A stretch of 64,000 bases of DNA, taken from NCBI RefSeq assembly GCF_000263855.1, contig NZ_AJWX01000033.1, positions 1-64,000 on the forward strand, given 5' to 3'. Below are positions 51,648 through 60,378 of the stretch, one piece after another. How positions within the stretch are numbered: the first letter of the stretch is position 1; each line of letters starts with the position of its first letter. Both the position numbers and the translations under genes were made by a program. Source of the DNA: Pseudomonas sp. M47T1. Lineage in GTDB: Bacteria; Pseudomonadota; Gammaproteobacteria; Pseudomonadales; Pseudomonadaceae. The notes under the pieces are model-generated. The model made no database searches. It was not told the DNA's origin and worked only from the letters and a program-made list of their open reading frames with translations.

Positions 51648-52868
51648 ATGTCCGTTGAGCATGCCCAGGTGCAACGCGCCGATTTCGACCAGGTAATGGT
51701 CCCCAACTATGCCCCGGCTGCCTTCATTCCGGTGCGCGGCGCAGGTTCCCGGGTGTGGGACCAGGCAGGTCGCGAACTGGTGGACTTCTCCGGCGGTATT
51801 GCCGTGAACGTGCTGGGCCACGCCCATCCGGCCCTGGTGGCGGCACTGACCGAGCAGGCCAACAAGGTGTGGCACGTCTCCAACGTGTTCACCAACGAAC
51901 CGGCCCTGCGGCTGGCGCATAAGCTGGTAGACGCCACCTTTGCCGACCGCGTGTTCTTCTGCAACTCCGGCGCTGAAGCCAACGAGGCGGCCTTCAAGCT
52001 GGCCCGCCGCGTGGCCCACGACACGTTCGGCCCGGAAAAATACGAAATCATCGCCGCCACCAACAGCTTCCACGGCCGCACCCTGTTCACCGTGAGCGTG
52101 GGCGGCCAGCCGAAGTACTCCGACGGTTTCGGCCCGAAGATCACCGGCATCACCCACGTGCCGTACAACGACCTGGCGGCCTTGAAGGCTGCCGTCTCGG
52201 ACAAGACCTGCGCCGTGGTGCTGGAACCTATCCAGGGTGAAGGTGGCGTGCTGCCGGCTGACCTGGCCTACCTGCAAGGTGCCCGCGAGCTGTGCGACCA
52301 GCACAACGCCCTGCTGGTGTTCGACGAAGTGCAGAGCGGCATGGGCCGCAGTGGCGAGCTGTTTGCCTACATGCACTACGGCGTCATTCCGGACATCCTC
52401 TCCAGCGCCAAGAGCCTGGGCGGCGGCTTCCCCATCGGCGCCATGCTGACCACCACCGAGTTGGCCAAGCACTTCGCCGTCGGCACCCACGGCACCACCT
52501 ACGGCGGCAACCCGCTGGCGTGCGCGGTGGGCGAGGCGGTCATGGACGTGATCAACACCCCCGAGGTGCTGGCGGGCGTGAAAGCCAAGCACGAACGCTT
52601 CAAGGCCCGCCTGCAGCAGATCGGCGAGCAGTACGGCATCTTTACCGAAGTGCGCGGCATGGGCCTGCTGATCGGCTGTGAGCTCAGCGATGCCTGGAAA
52701 GGCAAGGCCAAGGACTTCTTCAACGCTGCCGAGCGGCATGACCTGATGATTCTGCAGGCCGGCCCCGACGTGGTGCGCTTCGCGCCAAGCCTGGTGATCG
52801 AAGACGTTGACATCGACGAAGGCCTGAACCGCTTCGAACGTGCGGTCAAGCAACTGACCCAGGCCTGA
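51648..52868 (+). CDS. aruC: Succinylornithine / acetylornithine transaminase AruC
   Basis: Class III PLP aminotransferase (406 residues) that transaminates N2-succinylornithine in arginine catabolism and can serve as acetylornithine transaminase. It has NSGAEANEAAFKLAR, FDEVQSGMGRSG and the PLP lysine K255 in SSAKSLGGGFPIGAM. First gene of the aru operon; a terminator-like hairpin follows it. Confidence 0.95.
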   Translation: MSVEHAQVQRADFDQVMVPNYAPAAFIPVRGAGSRVWDQAGRELVDFSGGIAVNVLGHAHPALVAALTEQANKVWHVSNVFTNEPALRLAHKLVDATFADRVFFCNSGAEANEAAFKLARRVAHDTFGPEKYEIIAATNSFHGRTLFTVSVGGQPKYSDGFGPKITGITHVPYNDLAALKAAVSDKTCAVVLEPIQGEGGVLPADLAYLQGARELCDQHNALLVFDEVQSGMGRSGELFAYMHYGVIPDILSSAKSLGGGFPIGAMLTTTELAKHFAVGTHGTTYGGNPLACAVGEAVMDVINTPEVLAGVKAKHERFKARLQQIGEQYGIFTEVRGMGLLIGCELSDAWKGKAKDFFNAAERHDLMILQAGPDVVRFAPSLVIEDVDIDEGLNRFERAVKQLTQA

Positions 52869-52884
52869 TCCACGGGCTGTAAAA

Positions 52885-52913
52885 GGCGAGCGCTGCGGCG
52901 CTCGCTCATTTTT
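52885..52913 (+). terminator. Intra-operon terminator after aruC
   Basis: GCGAGCGC-TGCG-GCGCTCGC (52886-52905) followed by TCATTTTT. It lies between aruC and aruF and should reduce read-through to the rest of the operon. Confidence 0.8.
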
Positions 52914-52938
52914 CCAAGCAATTCCAAGGAGTGACACC

Positions 52939-53967
52939 ATGCTGGTAATGCGCCCTGCGCAAATGGCTGACCTGGCCGAGGTTCAACGCCTGGCCGCGGA
53001 CAGCCCGATTGGTGTCACGTCCCTGCCGGATGATGCCGACCGCCTGCGCGACAAGATCGCAGCGTCCGAAGCGTCGTTCTCCGCCGAGGTCAGCTTCAAT
53101 GGCGAGGAAAGCTATTTCTTCGTGCTGGAAGACAGCGAAACCCAGCGCCTGGTCGGTTGTTCGGCCATTGTCGCGTCGGCGGGCTATTCCGAGCCCTTCT
53201 ACAGTTTCCGTAATGAGACCTTCGTGCACGCTTCCCGCGAGCTGAAGATCCATAACAAGATTCACGTGCTGTCCCAGTGCCATGACCTGACCGGCAACAG
53301 CCTGCTCACCAGCTTCTACATGGTGCCGGAGATGGTGGGTAGCGCCTGGTCGGAGCTGACCTCCCGGGCGCGGCTGCTGTTCATGGCCAACCACCCGGAG
53401 CGTTTCGCCGACTCGGTGGTGACCGAGATCGTCGGCTACAGCGACGACAGCGGCGACTCGCCGTTCTGGGACGCCATTGGCCGCAACTTCTTCGACATCA
53501 ACTACGCCGAGGCCGAGCGCCTGTGCGGCATCAAGAGCCGGACCTTCCTGGCCGAACTGATGCCCCATTACCCGATCTACGTGCCGCTGCTGCCCGATGC
53601 CGCCCAGGAAGCCATGGGCCAGGTGCACCCGCGTGCGCAGATCACTTTCGACATCCTGATGCGCGAGGGTTTCGAGACCGACCACTACATCGACATCTTC
53701 GACGGTGGCCCAACGCTGCATGCGCGCGTTTCAGGCATTCGCTCCATTGCCCACAGCCGCGTGGTACCGGTGAAGCTCGATGGCGGCGCCAGCGACGTGG
53801 TCAAGGGCGCGCGCCCTTACCTTGTGGCCAATGCCCAGTTGCAGGATTACCGCGCCGTATTGCTGGAGCTGGACTGGGTGCCTGGCAAGCCGGTGAGCCT
53901 GAGCCTGGAGGCTGCCGAAGCGCTGGGTGTGGGTGAGGGCGCCAGTGTGCGCCTGGTAGCTGTTTGA
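52939..53967 (+). CDS. aruF: Arginine/ornithine N-succinyltransferase, subunit alpha
   Basis: First enzyme of the AST pathway (342 residues), an AstA-family acyltransferase. Signature segments are HDLTGNSLLTSFYM, RARLLFMANHPERFAD and EIVGYSDDSGDSPFWDAIGRNFF. It is clearly paralogous to the next gene; in P. aeruginosa AruF and AruG form a heteromeric enzyme. Confidence 0.95.
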   Translation: MLVMRPAQMADLAEVQRLAADSPIGVTSLPDDADRLRDKIAASEASFSAEVSFNGEESYFFVLEDSETQRLVGCSAIVASAGYSEPFYSFRNETFVHASRELKIHNKIHVLSQCHDLTGNSLLTSFYMVPEMVGSAWSELTSRARLLFMANHPERFADSVVTEIVGYSDDSGDSPFWDAIGRNFFDINYAEAERLCGIKSRTFLAELMPHYPIYVPLLPDAAQEAMGQVHPRAQITFDILMREGFETDHYIDIFDGGPTLHARVSGIRSIAHSRVVPVKLDGGASDVVKGARPYLVANAQLQDYRAVLLELDWVPGKPVSLSLEAAEALGVGEGASVRLVAV

Positions 53968-54028
53968 TACCTGTCATTCACAGGTCGAGTTCTGCGAGCT
54001 GCCCGAGCCGCTCGCGCAAGGAGAAAGC

Positions 54029-55063
54029 ATGATCGTTCGTCCCGTACGCAGCAGCGATTTACCCGCGCTGATTGAGCTTGCGCGCAGCACCGGCACCGGC
54101 CTGACCACCTTGCCGGCCAACGAGGAGCGCCTGGCGCACCGCGTGGGCTGGGCCGAAAAGACCTTCCGCGGTGAGGCCGGGCGCGGCGACGCCGACTATC
54201 TGTTCGTGCTGGAAGACGACGACGGCCAGGTGGTGGGCATTTCTGCCATCGCCGGCGCCGTCGGCCTGCGCGAGCCCTGGTACAACTACCGGGTGGGCCT
54301 GACGGTCAGCGCCTCTCAGGAGCTGAACATCTATCGGGAAATCCCGACGTTGTTCCTGGCCAACGATCTGACTGGCAACTCCGAGCTGTGCTCGCTGTTC
54401 CTGCGCAGCGAGCACCGTACCGGCCTCAATGGCCGCCTGTTGTCCAAGGCGCGGCTGATGTTTATCGCCGAATTCCCGCAACTGTTCGGCAACAAGATCA
54501 TCGCCGAGATGCGCGGCATGTCCGACGAGCACGGTCGTTCGCCGTTCTGGGAAAGCCTGGGCCGGCACTTCTTCAAGATGGAGTTCAGCCAGGCGGACTA
54601 CCTGACCGGTGTGGGCAACAAGGCGTTCATCGCCGAACTGATGCCCAAGTTTCCGCTGTACACCTGTTTCCTGTCGCCCGCAGCCCGCGAGGTAATTGGT
54701 CGCGTGCACACCGATACCGAGCCGGCGCTGACCATGCTCAAGGGCGAGGGCTTCAGCTATCAGGGCTACGTCGATATTTTCGACGCGGGGCCTGCGGTGG
54801 AATGCGAAACCGCGAAGATTCGCGCCGTGCAGGACAGCGAGGCGCTGGTGCTGGCCATCGGCACGCCCGGTGACGACGCCACGCCATTCCTCATTCACAA
54901 CCGCAAGCGCGAAGATTGCCGTGTTACCGCGGCGCCGGCACGCCTGGCAGCCGGCACCCTGGTGGTCGACCCGTTGACTGCCAAGCGCCTGCGCCTGAGC
55001 GCGGGTGACCAGGTGCGGGCGGCAAGCCTGTCGCCCCAGCTTCCACGGGAGGTGCGCAAATGA
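54029..55063 (+). CDS. aruG: Arginine N-succinyltransferase, subunit beta
   Basis: A 344-residue AstA-family protein with NDLTGNSELCSLFL, KARLMFIAEFPQLFGNKIIAEMRGMSDEHGRSPFWESLGRHFF and KAFIAELMPKFPLY. It follows aruF by 61 bases and ends in an ATGA overlap with aruD. A duplicated pair unlike the single astA of enteric bacteria. Confidence 0.95.
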   Translation: MIVRPVRSSDLPALIELARSTGTGLTTLPANEERLAHRVGWAEKTFRGEAGRGDADYLFVLEDDDGQVVGISAIAGAVGLREPWYNYRVGLTVSASQELNIYREIPTLFLANDLTGNSELCSLFLRSEHRTGLNGRLLSKARLMFIAEFPQLFGNKIIAEMRGMSDEHGRSPFWESLGRHFFKMEFSQADYLTGVGNKAFIAELMPKFPLYTCFLSPAAREVIGRVHTDTEPALTMLKGEGFSYQGYVDIFDAGPAVECETAKIRAVQDSEALVLAIGTPGDDATPFLIHNRKREDCRVTAAPARLAAGTLVVDPLTAKRLRLSAGDQVRAASLSPQLPREVRK

Positions 55064-56523
55064 GCAGTCTGTACGTGGCCGGCCAATGGCTGGCAGGCGA
55101 GGGCGAGGCCCTTGAATCGCTCAACCCGGTGACCCAGGCCGTGCTGTGGCAAGGCCGTGCGGCCAGTGCCGGGCAGGTCGACCAGGCCGTGTTCGCCGCG
55201 CGCCACGCCTTTGTGAGCTGGGCCTCGCGATCGCTGGACGAGCGTATTGGCGTGCTGGAAACCTTCGCCGTGAAGCTCAAGGAGCGCGCCGATGAGCTGG
55301 CGCGCTGCATCGGCGAGGAAACCGGCAAGCCGCTGTGGGAAGCGGCCACTGAGGTGACCAGCATGGTCAACAAGGTTGGCATTTCCATCCAGAGTTACCG
55401 TGAGCGTACTGGCGAAAAGAGCGGCCCCCTGGCCGACGCCACCGCCGTGCTGCGGCACAAGCCCCACGGCGTGGTCGCCGTGTTCGGCCCGTACAATTTC
55501 CCTGGGCACCTGCCCAATGGCCATATCGTTCCTGCGCTGTTGGCCGGCAACGCGGTGCTGTTCAAGCCCAGCGAGCTGACGCCTAAGGTTGCCGAGCTGA
55601 CGGTGCAGTGCTGGATCGATGCCGGGCTGCCTGCTGGCGTATTGAGCCTGCTGCAAGGCGCTCGCGACACGGGTGTGGCCCTGGCCGCCCACGACGGCAT
55701 TGACGGCCTGTTCTTCACCGGCTCCAGCCGCACCGGCAACCTGTTGCACAGCCAGTTCGCCGGGCGCCCGGACAAGATCCTGGCCTTGGAAATGGGTGGC
55801 AACAACCCGCTGGTGGTGGAGCAGGTCCAAGACCTGGAAGCCGCTGTTTACACCATCATCCAGTCGGCGTTCATCTCTGCCGGCCAACGCTGCACCTGTG
55901 CTCGCCGCCTGTTGGTGCCGGAAGGCGCGTGGGGCGATGCCTTGCTCACGCGCCTGGTGCACGTGGCCGGCAACCTGGTGGTGGGAGCCTACGATCAGCA
56001 ACCCGCGCCGTTCATGGGCTCGGTGGTATCGCTGGCCGCCGCCAAGGCGTTGCTCGACGCCCAGGCGCAACTGCTGGCCAACGGTGCCACAGCGCTGTTG
56101 ACCATGGCCCAGCCCCAGGCCAATGCCGCGTTGTTGACCGCCGGTATCCTCGATGTCACGGCCGTCTCGCAGCGTGCGGACGAAGAGTGGTTCGGCCCGT
56201 TGCTGCAGGTGATTCGCTATGGCCATTTCGATGAAGCCATTGCCGAAGCCAATAACACGCAATACGGCCTGGCCGCCGGCCTGCTGTCCGATTCGGCGGC
56301 ACGCTACCAGCAGTTCTGGCTGCAGAGCCGCGCCGGCATCGTCAACTGGAACAAGCAATTGACCGGTGCCGCCAGCAGCGCGCCTTTCGGTGGCGTGGGC
56401 GCCTCGGGCAACCATCGCGCCAGCGCCTACTACGCGGCTGACTATTGCGCCTACCCGGTGGCCTCCCTGGAAGCGCCCCATGTCAGCCTGCCGGCCAGCC
56501 TGACCCCGGGCGTGAAGCTGTAA
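55060..56523 (+). CDS. aruD: Succinylglutamate-semialdehyde dehydrogenase AruD
   Basis: NAD-dependent aldehyde dehydrogenase (487 residues), the fourth AST step. Catalytic Glu in LEMGGNNPLVV and Cys in SAGQRCTCARRL; FTGSSRTGN gives the nucleotide-binding turn. ATGA overlap with aruG. Confidence 0.96.
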   Translation: MSSLYVAGQWLAGEGEALESLNPVTQAVLWQGRAASAGQVDQAVFAARHAFVSWASRSLDERIGVLETFAVKLKERADELARCIGEETGKPLWEAATEVTSMVNKVGISIQSYRERTGEKSGPLADATAVLRHKPHGVVAVFGPYNFPGHLPNGHIVPALLAGNAVLFKPSELTPKVAELTVQCWIDAGLPAGVLSLLQGARDTGVALAAHDGIDGLFFTGSSRTGNLLHSQFAGRPDKILALEMGGNNPLVVEQVQDLEAAVYTIIQSAFISAGQRCTCARRLLVPEGAWGDALLTRLVHVAGNLVVGAYDQQPAPFMGSVVSLAAAKALLDAQAQLLANGATALLTMAQPQANAALLTAGILDVTAVSQRADEEWFGPLLQVIRYGHFDEAIAEANNTQYGLAAGLLSDSAARYQQFWLQSRAGIVNWNKQLTGAASSAPFGGVGASGNHRASAYYAADYCAYPVASLEAPHVSLPASLTPGVKL

Positions 56524-56560
56524 GCGTGAGCATAACAATGAGATCCATGGAGCCTGGCCG

Positions 56561-57910
56561 ATGAAAGCCTATGAAGTGAATTTTGACGGCCTGGTAGGCC
56601 CGACCCACAACTACGGTGGGCTGTCCTACGGCAACGTCGCCTCCCAAAGCAACAGTCAGCAGGCCTCCAACCCGCGTGAAGCGGCGCGCCAGGGCCTGGC
56701 CAAGATGAAAGCGCTGATGGAGATGGGCTTCCAGCAGGGCGTGCTCGCCCCCCAGGAGCGCCCGGACGTGGCGGCCCTGCGGGCCCTGGGTTTTGGCGGT
56801 ACCGATGCCCAGGTCATCCAGCGCGCGGCGTGCGAGGCGATGCCACTGCTGGTGGCCAGCTGCTCGGCGTCGAGCATGTGGGTGGCCAACGCCGCCACGG
56901 TCAGTCCCAGCGCCGACACGGCGGATGGGCGCGTGCATTTCACTGCCGCCAATCTGAACTGCAAATACCACCGCAGTATCGAACACCCCACCACCAGCCG
57001 CGTGCTGGGGGCCATGTTCGCCCATGAAGGGCATTTTGCCCATCACGCCGCCCTGCCTGCCGTTGGTCAGTTCGGCGACGAGGGCGCGGCAAACCACACG
57101 CGCTTCTGCCGGGACTACGGCGAGCCGGGCGTGGAGTTTTTCGTGTTCGGCCGCAGCGCCTTCGACACTCGCTACCCGTCGCCGCAGAAATACCCTGCGA
57201 GGCAGACGCTTGAGGCGTCCCAGGCCGTTGCGCGCCTGCATGGCCTAAGCGACGACGGCGTGGTCTACGCTCAGCAGAACCCGGCGGTGATCGATCAGGG
57301 CGTGTTCCATAACGACGTGATCGCGGTGGGTAACGGTGAGTTGCTGTTCCATCACGAGGACGCCTTCCTGGACACCGGCCCGATGCTTGCGCAACTGCAG
57401 GCTAAACTGGCCAACAGGGGGGGGAGCTTTCAGGCCGTGTGTGTACCGCGCAGCCAGGTGGCGGTCGAGGACGCGGTGCGTTCGTATCTGTTCAACAGCC
57501 AGTTGCTGTCGCGGGCCGATGGTTCGATGCTGCTGATCGTGCCCGAAGAGTGCCGCGCCAATCCTCGCGTGTGGCAGTACCTGCAGCAATTGACCGCCCA
57601 GGGCGGGCCGATTGGCGAGGTCAAGGTGTTCGACCTCAAGCAAAGCATGCAGAACGGCGGCGGCCCGGCGTGCCTGCGCTTGCGCGTGGCGTTGAACGAA
57701 ACTGAGCTGGCGGCGGTGAACCCGGGCGTGATCATGACCGCTTCGTTGTACGACACCCTCACCCAATGGGTGGATCGCCACTACCGCGATCGCCTGGGTG
57801 AAGCCGACCTGGCCGACCCGCAATTGCTGCTGGAATGTCGCACGGCATTGGATGAACTGACGCAAATCCTTAAACTGGGCTCGGTTTACCCATTCCAACT
57901 TCAACCTTGA
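56561..57910 (+). CDS. aruB: N-succinylarginine dihydrolase AruB
   Basis: A 449-residue amidinotransferase-fold hydrolase splitting succinylarginine to succinylornithine, CO2 and two ammonia. Starts EVNFDGLVGPTHNYGGLSYGN and ends with QNGGGPACLRLRV, which contains the catalytic cysteine region; HNDVIAVGN and FHHEDAF hold further active-site residues. 37 bases separate it from aruD. Confidence 0.96.
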   Translation: MKAYEVNFDGLVGPTHNYGGLSYGNVASQSNSQQASNPREAARQGLAKMKALMEMGFQQGVLAPQERPDVAALRALGFGGTDAQVIQRAACEAMPLLVASCSASSMWVANAATVSPSADTADGRVHFTAANLNCKYHRSIEHPTTSRVLGAMFAHEGHFAHHAALPAVGQFGDEGAANHTRFCRDYGEPGVEFFVFGRSAFDTRYPSPQKYPARQTLEASQAVARLHGLSDDGVVYAQQNPAVIDQGVFHNDVIAVGNGELLFHHEDAFLDTGPMLAQLQAKLANRGGSFQAVCVPRSQVAVEDAVRSYLFNSQLLSRADGSMLLIVPEECRANPRVWQYLQQLTAQGGPIGEVKVFDLKQSMQNGGGPACLRLRVALNETELAAVNPGVIMTASLYDTLTQWVDRHYRDRLGEADLADPQLLLECRTALDELTQILKLGSVYPFQLQP

Positions 57911-57922
57911 GAGATTTTCCCC

Positions 57923-58207
57923 ATGTCCGACGCCTTGCGGCTGATTCTTGAAGACACCGACGGCACCCAGCTGGAAACGTCCTGCACCCGTCTTGCCGTG
58001 GTTTGGCAAGGCAAGGAGATCTGGATTCAGCAGGACGGTCGCGGCCAACTGCTGATCGGCGTTGACGTAGAAGAAGGCGATGCCGAATACGCCAACCTGC
58101 TGCTGCGTCCCCTGGCCACCAACCTGGTCAGTCTGCAACTGGAAATGGAACCGGCCGACGCCGGTGAAGACGACGACCATGTGCATGGTCCGGACTGCAA
58201 CCACTAA
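57923..58207 (+). CDS. Conserved 94-aa protein inside the aru operon (PA0900-like)
   Basis: A 94-residue acidic protein. The body looks like a small beta-rich domain (LRLILEDTDGTQLETSC...KEIWIQQDGRG) and it ends in an acidic, His-rich tail EDDDHVHGPDCNH that could bind metal. It is present at the same place in P. aeruginosa, between aruB and aruE. Some database entries call it topoisomerase II, which the sequence does not support. Thirteen bases after aruB, so co-transcribed. Function unknown. Confidence 0.85.
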   Translation: MSDALRLILEDTDGTQLETSCTRLAVVWQGKEIWIQQDGRGQLLIGVDVEEGDAEYANLLLRPLATNLVSLQLEMEPADAGEDDDHVHGPDCNH

Positions 58208-58219
58208 GGACTGACGCCT

Positions 58220-59206
58220 ATGCTCGCCCTCGGCAAGCTGCTTGAATTGACCCTCGCCGGCCGTGAGCCGGCAGAGAAAACTCAGCTGACCGTCGAAGGC
58301 GTGCGTATGCGCTGGATCGGCGAGGGCGCCCTTGAGGTGCGGCCTCCCGAGGCCCGGGACAATGGCATGGACCTGCTGCTGTCAGCGGGTATCCATGGCA
58401 ATGAAACGGCGCCGATCGAGTTGCTCGACGGCCTGTTGCACGATATCGCCCGTGGCAGCCTCAAGCCTCGGGCTCGCATTCTTTTCCTGTTCGGCAACCC
58501 CGAAGCGATACGTCGCGGCGAACGGTATCTGGAGCAGGACGTCAACCGCCTGTTCAACGGCAGGCACGAGCTGTCCAGTGGCCCCGAAGCCCTGCGCGCC
58601 TGTGAGCTGGAGCGCCTGGCCGCCACTTTCTTCAGCGTGCCCGACCGTACGCGCCTTCACTACGACCTGCACACCGCCATTCGCGGCTCGAAGATCGAGC
58701 AGTTTGCCCTGTACCCTTTCAAGGAAGGGCGTGACCACTCGTTGCGCGAACTGGCGCGCCTGGAGGCGGCGGGCATGGAAGCAGTGCTGTTGCAAAGCAA
58801 GACGTCCATCACCTTTACCGCCTACACCTACGAGCAGCTGGACGCCGAAGCCTTCACGCTGGAACTGGGCAAGGCGCGGCCGTTCGGGCAGAACCAGCAG
58901 GTCAACCTGACGCCGCTGGAAACCCGCCTGAAGCAGATCATCGAGGGGCGTGAGCCCGAGGTGGACGAGCCGCGCAACCTGCAGGTGTTCCGCGTGGCCC
59001 GCGAAGTCATCAAGCACAGCGACGCCTTCCGTCTGCACCTGCCGGCGGATGTAGAAAACTTTTCCGAATTGCCCCAGGGCTACCTGCTGGCCGAGGACCT
59101 GGCCGAGTGCCGCTGGATCGTGGAAGAGGAGGGCGCGCGCATCATCTTCCCCAACCCGAAGGTCCGGAATGGCTTGCGTGCGGGGATTTTGATCGTGCCT
59201 GCTTGA
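58220..59206 (+). CDS. aruE: Succinylglutamate desuccinylase AruE
   Basis: Zinc hydrolase (328 residues) releasing glutamate and succinate in the last AST step. Ligands are in AGIHGNETAPIELLD (H-x2-E) and HYDLHTAIRGS. The aotO product is a distant relative. Last gene of the operon; a short REP hairpin follows. Confidence 0.95.
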   Translation: MLALGKLLELTLAGREPAEKTQLTVEGVRMRWIGEGALEVRPPEARDNGMDLLLSAGIHGNETAPIELLDGLLHDIARGSLKPRARILFLFGNPEAIRRGERYLEQDVNRLFNGRHELSSGPEALRACELERLAATFFSVPDRTRLHYDLHTAIRGSKIEQFALYPFKEGRDHSLRELARLEAAGMEAVLLQSKTSITFTAYTYEQLDAEAFTLELGKARPFGQNQQVNLTPLETRLKQIIEGREPEVDEPRNLQVFRVAREVIKHSDAFRLHLPADVENFSELPQGYLLAEDLAECRWIVEEEGARIIFPNPKVRNGLRAGILIVPA

Positions 59207-59225
59207 TGCTCGGGGCCGCATCATT

Positions 59226-59254
59226 TGTGGGAGCAGGCTCTGCCCGCTCCCACA
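59226..59254. repeat. REP hairpin between convergent genes
   Basis: GTGGGAGCAGGC-TCT-GCCCGCTCCCAC, a compact single REP hairpin between aruE and the lumazine synthase gene. Could end both transcripts. Confidence 0.75.
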
Positions 59255-59261
59255 GGTGTAA

Positions 59262-59762
59262 TTACGCGACCTTGTGCTGGGCCGTCAGGCGACGCAGGGC
59301 GCGGACCTTCTGCAGGGTGTCGGCACAGGTATTCGCCGCTTCCTGGCCCTTGTGCAGGAAGTGCTTGAAGAAGTACTCGTGGTGCTCCTGGCCGTGAAAG
59401 TTGTGCGGGGTCAGGGACACCGAGAACACCGGCACTTCAGTTTCCAGTTGCACTTGCATCAGCGCGTTCACCACCGAGGCGGCGACGAAGTCGTGACGGT
59501 AGATACCGCCGTCCACCACCAGGGCTGCGCCGACGATGCCGGCGTAACGGCCAGTCTTGGCCAGCAGCTTGGCGTGCAGCGGGATTTCGAAGGCGCCGCC
59601 CACTTCGTAGAAGTCGATGTCGCTTTCCTGGTAGCCCAGCTGGGTGATCTGCTCGACGAAGCCTTTACGGGCCTGGTCGACAATATCCTTGTGCCAGCAA
59701 GCCTGGATAAAGGCGATGCGCTCGTTGGGGTGGCTTTTGCTGTCGATTGCGGTGGGTTGCAT
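59262..59762 (-). CDS. ribH2: 6,7-dimethyl-8-ribityllumazine synthase, RibH2 type
   Basis: A 166-residue lumazine synthase closer to the Brucella type-II (RibH2) enzyme than to housekeeping RibH. Shared segments include IAFIQACWHKDIVDQARK, GAFEIPLHAKLLAKTGRYA, VDGGIYRHDFVA and QLETEVPVFSVSLTPHNFHGQEHHEYFF. It condenses ribityl-amino-uracil with the butanone phosphate to give the riboflavin precursor. It stands alone, directly controlled by an FMN riboswitch. Confidence 0.93.
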   Translation of the reverse strand: MQPTAIDSKSHPNERIAFIQACWHKDIVDQARKGFVEQITQLGYQESDIDFYEVGGAFEIPLHAKLLAKTGRYAGIVGAALVVDGGIYRHDFVAASVVNALMQVQLETEVPVFSVSLTPHNFHGQEHHEYFFKHFLHKGQEAANTCADTLQKVRALRRLTAQHKVA

Positions 59763-59773
59763 CTACGTTGACT

Positions 59774-59793
59774 CCTGTTTGATAAAAAACAGG
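59774..59793 (-). promoter_or_regulatory. RBS-sequestering hairpin of ribH2
   Basis: On the minus strand CCTGTTT pairs with AAACAGG over a six-base loop, and the AGG belongs to the AGGAG ribosome-binding site just before the start codon. This fits translational control by the upstream FMN aptamer. Confidence 0.6.
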
Positions 59794-59862
59794 GCAGTTG
59801 GATCGAATGGGATTCAAGGGTACGTGGCCTGCCATCGGCCCTTGTGTGCCAATCCCGTTCTC

Positions 59863-60008
59863 TCTTCATCCGGACTATGACCGTCGGCCCCGGAATCACA
59901 CCGGGTCTGCTGACCTTGCCAGGTTCATCACCTGCCAAGCGCTCGCGGGCTAGACACATTGCGTGCCATTACCGCCGGTGGGGAATTGCGCCCCGCCCTG
60001 AGAACGTT
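59863..60008 (-). promoter_or_regulatory. FMN riboswitch (RFN element)
   Basis: Minus-strand RNA runs from the AACGTTCTCAGGGCGGGG start, through CCCACCGGCGGTAAT, GCCCGCGAGCG, GGTCAGCAGACCCGGTGTGA and TTCCGGGGCCGACGGT, to AGTCCGGATGAAGAGAGA. These are the invariant segments of the RFN element. It lies about 100 bases before ribH2, so FMN should repress it. Confidence 0.95.
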
Positions 60009-60124
60009 GCTGCCCAAAGGTAGGCGGCGTGAGATTTTTAACATACTTTTTTGCACTATGCATCGCCCATGCGCTAGCGATTTAGTCGTATACGACACGA
60101 TCCCCGAACCCACAGGGCGTTTTT

Positions 60125-60212
60125 TGTGGGAGCGGGCTCTGCCCGCGAAAAGGGCGCCGCGCTATTCCAGGTGCTACGCGGTGTACCCTTCGCGGGTAGA
60201 ACCCGCTCTCAC
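60125..60212. repeat. REP doublet (REPIN-like)
   Basis: Left arm GTGGGAGCGGGCTCTGCCCG, identical in its core to the element at 24-93, and right arm cgcgggtagaacccgctctcac. Confidence 0.8.
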
Positions 60213-60278
60213 CAGCGGCGGCCGCTAAAGGTGATCGGCTAGCCCGGTGGGGCGTTTTTTTCGCGAATTAACCGTATA

Positions 60279-60306
60279 TTGACAAGCGGAGCACTGTATA
60301 TAATAC
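60279..60306 (+). promoter_or_regulatory. Probable sigma-70 promoter of alaS
   Basis: TTGACA at 60279-60284 and TATAAT at 60299-60304. The spacer to TATAAT is a short 14 bases; using TAATAC (60301-60306) gives 16. Seventy bases upstream of the alaS start. Confidence 0.6.
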
Positions 60307-60378
60307 GGCCCTTTGCCGTTGAAGCGCCCAAAGGCGTTCGCACTGGCCTATGGCCGCAGCCTGTCGTGGAAGAACCTA

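Larger units (their letters stand above)
60009..60378. other. Region between FMN riboswitch and alaS
   Basis: About 370 bases without a gene: the ribH2 promoter side, a REP doublet (60125-60212) and the alaS promoter (60279-60306). Confidence 0.7.

Noticed and set aside
57923..58207. Label topoisomerase II for the 94-aa gene
   Set aside because: The protein is far too short and has no topoisomerase motif; the label appears to be a propagated annotation error.
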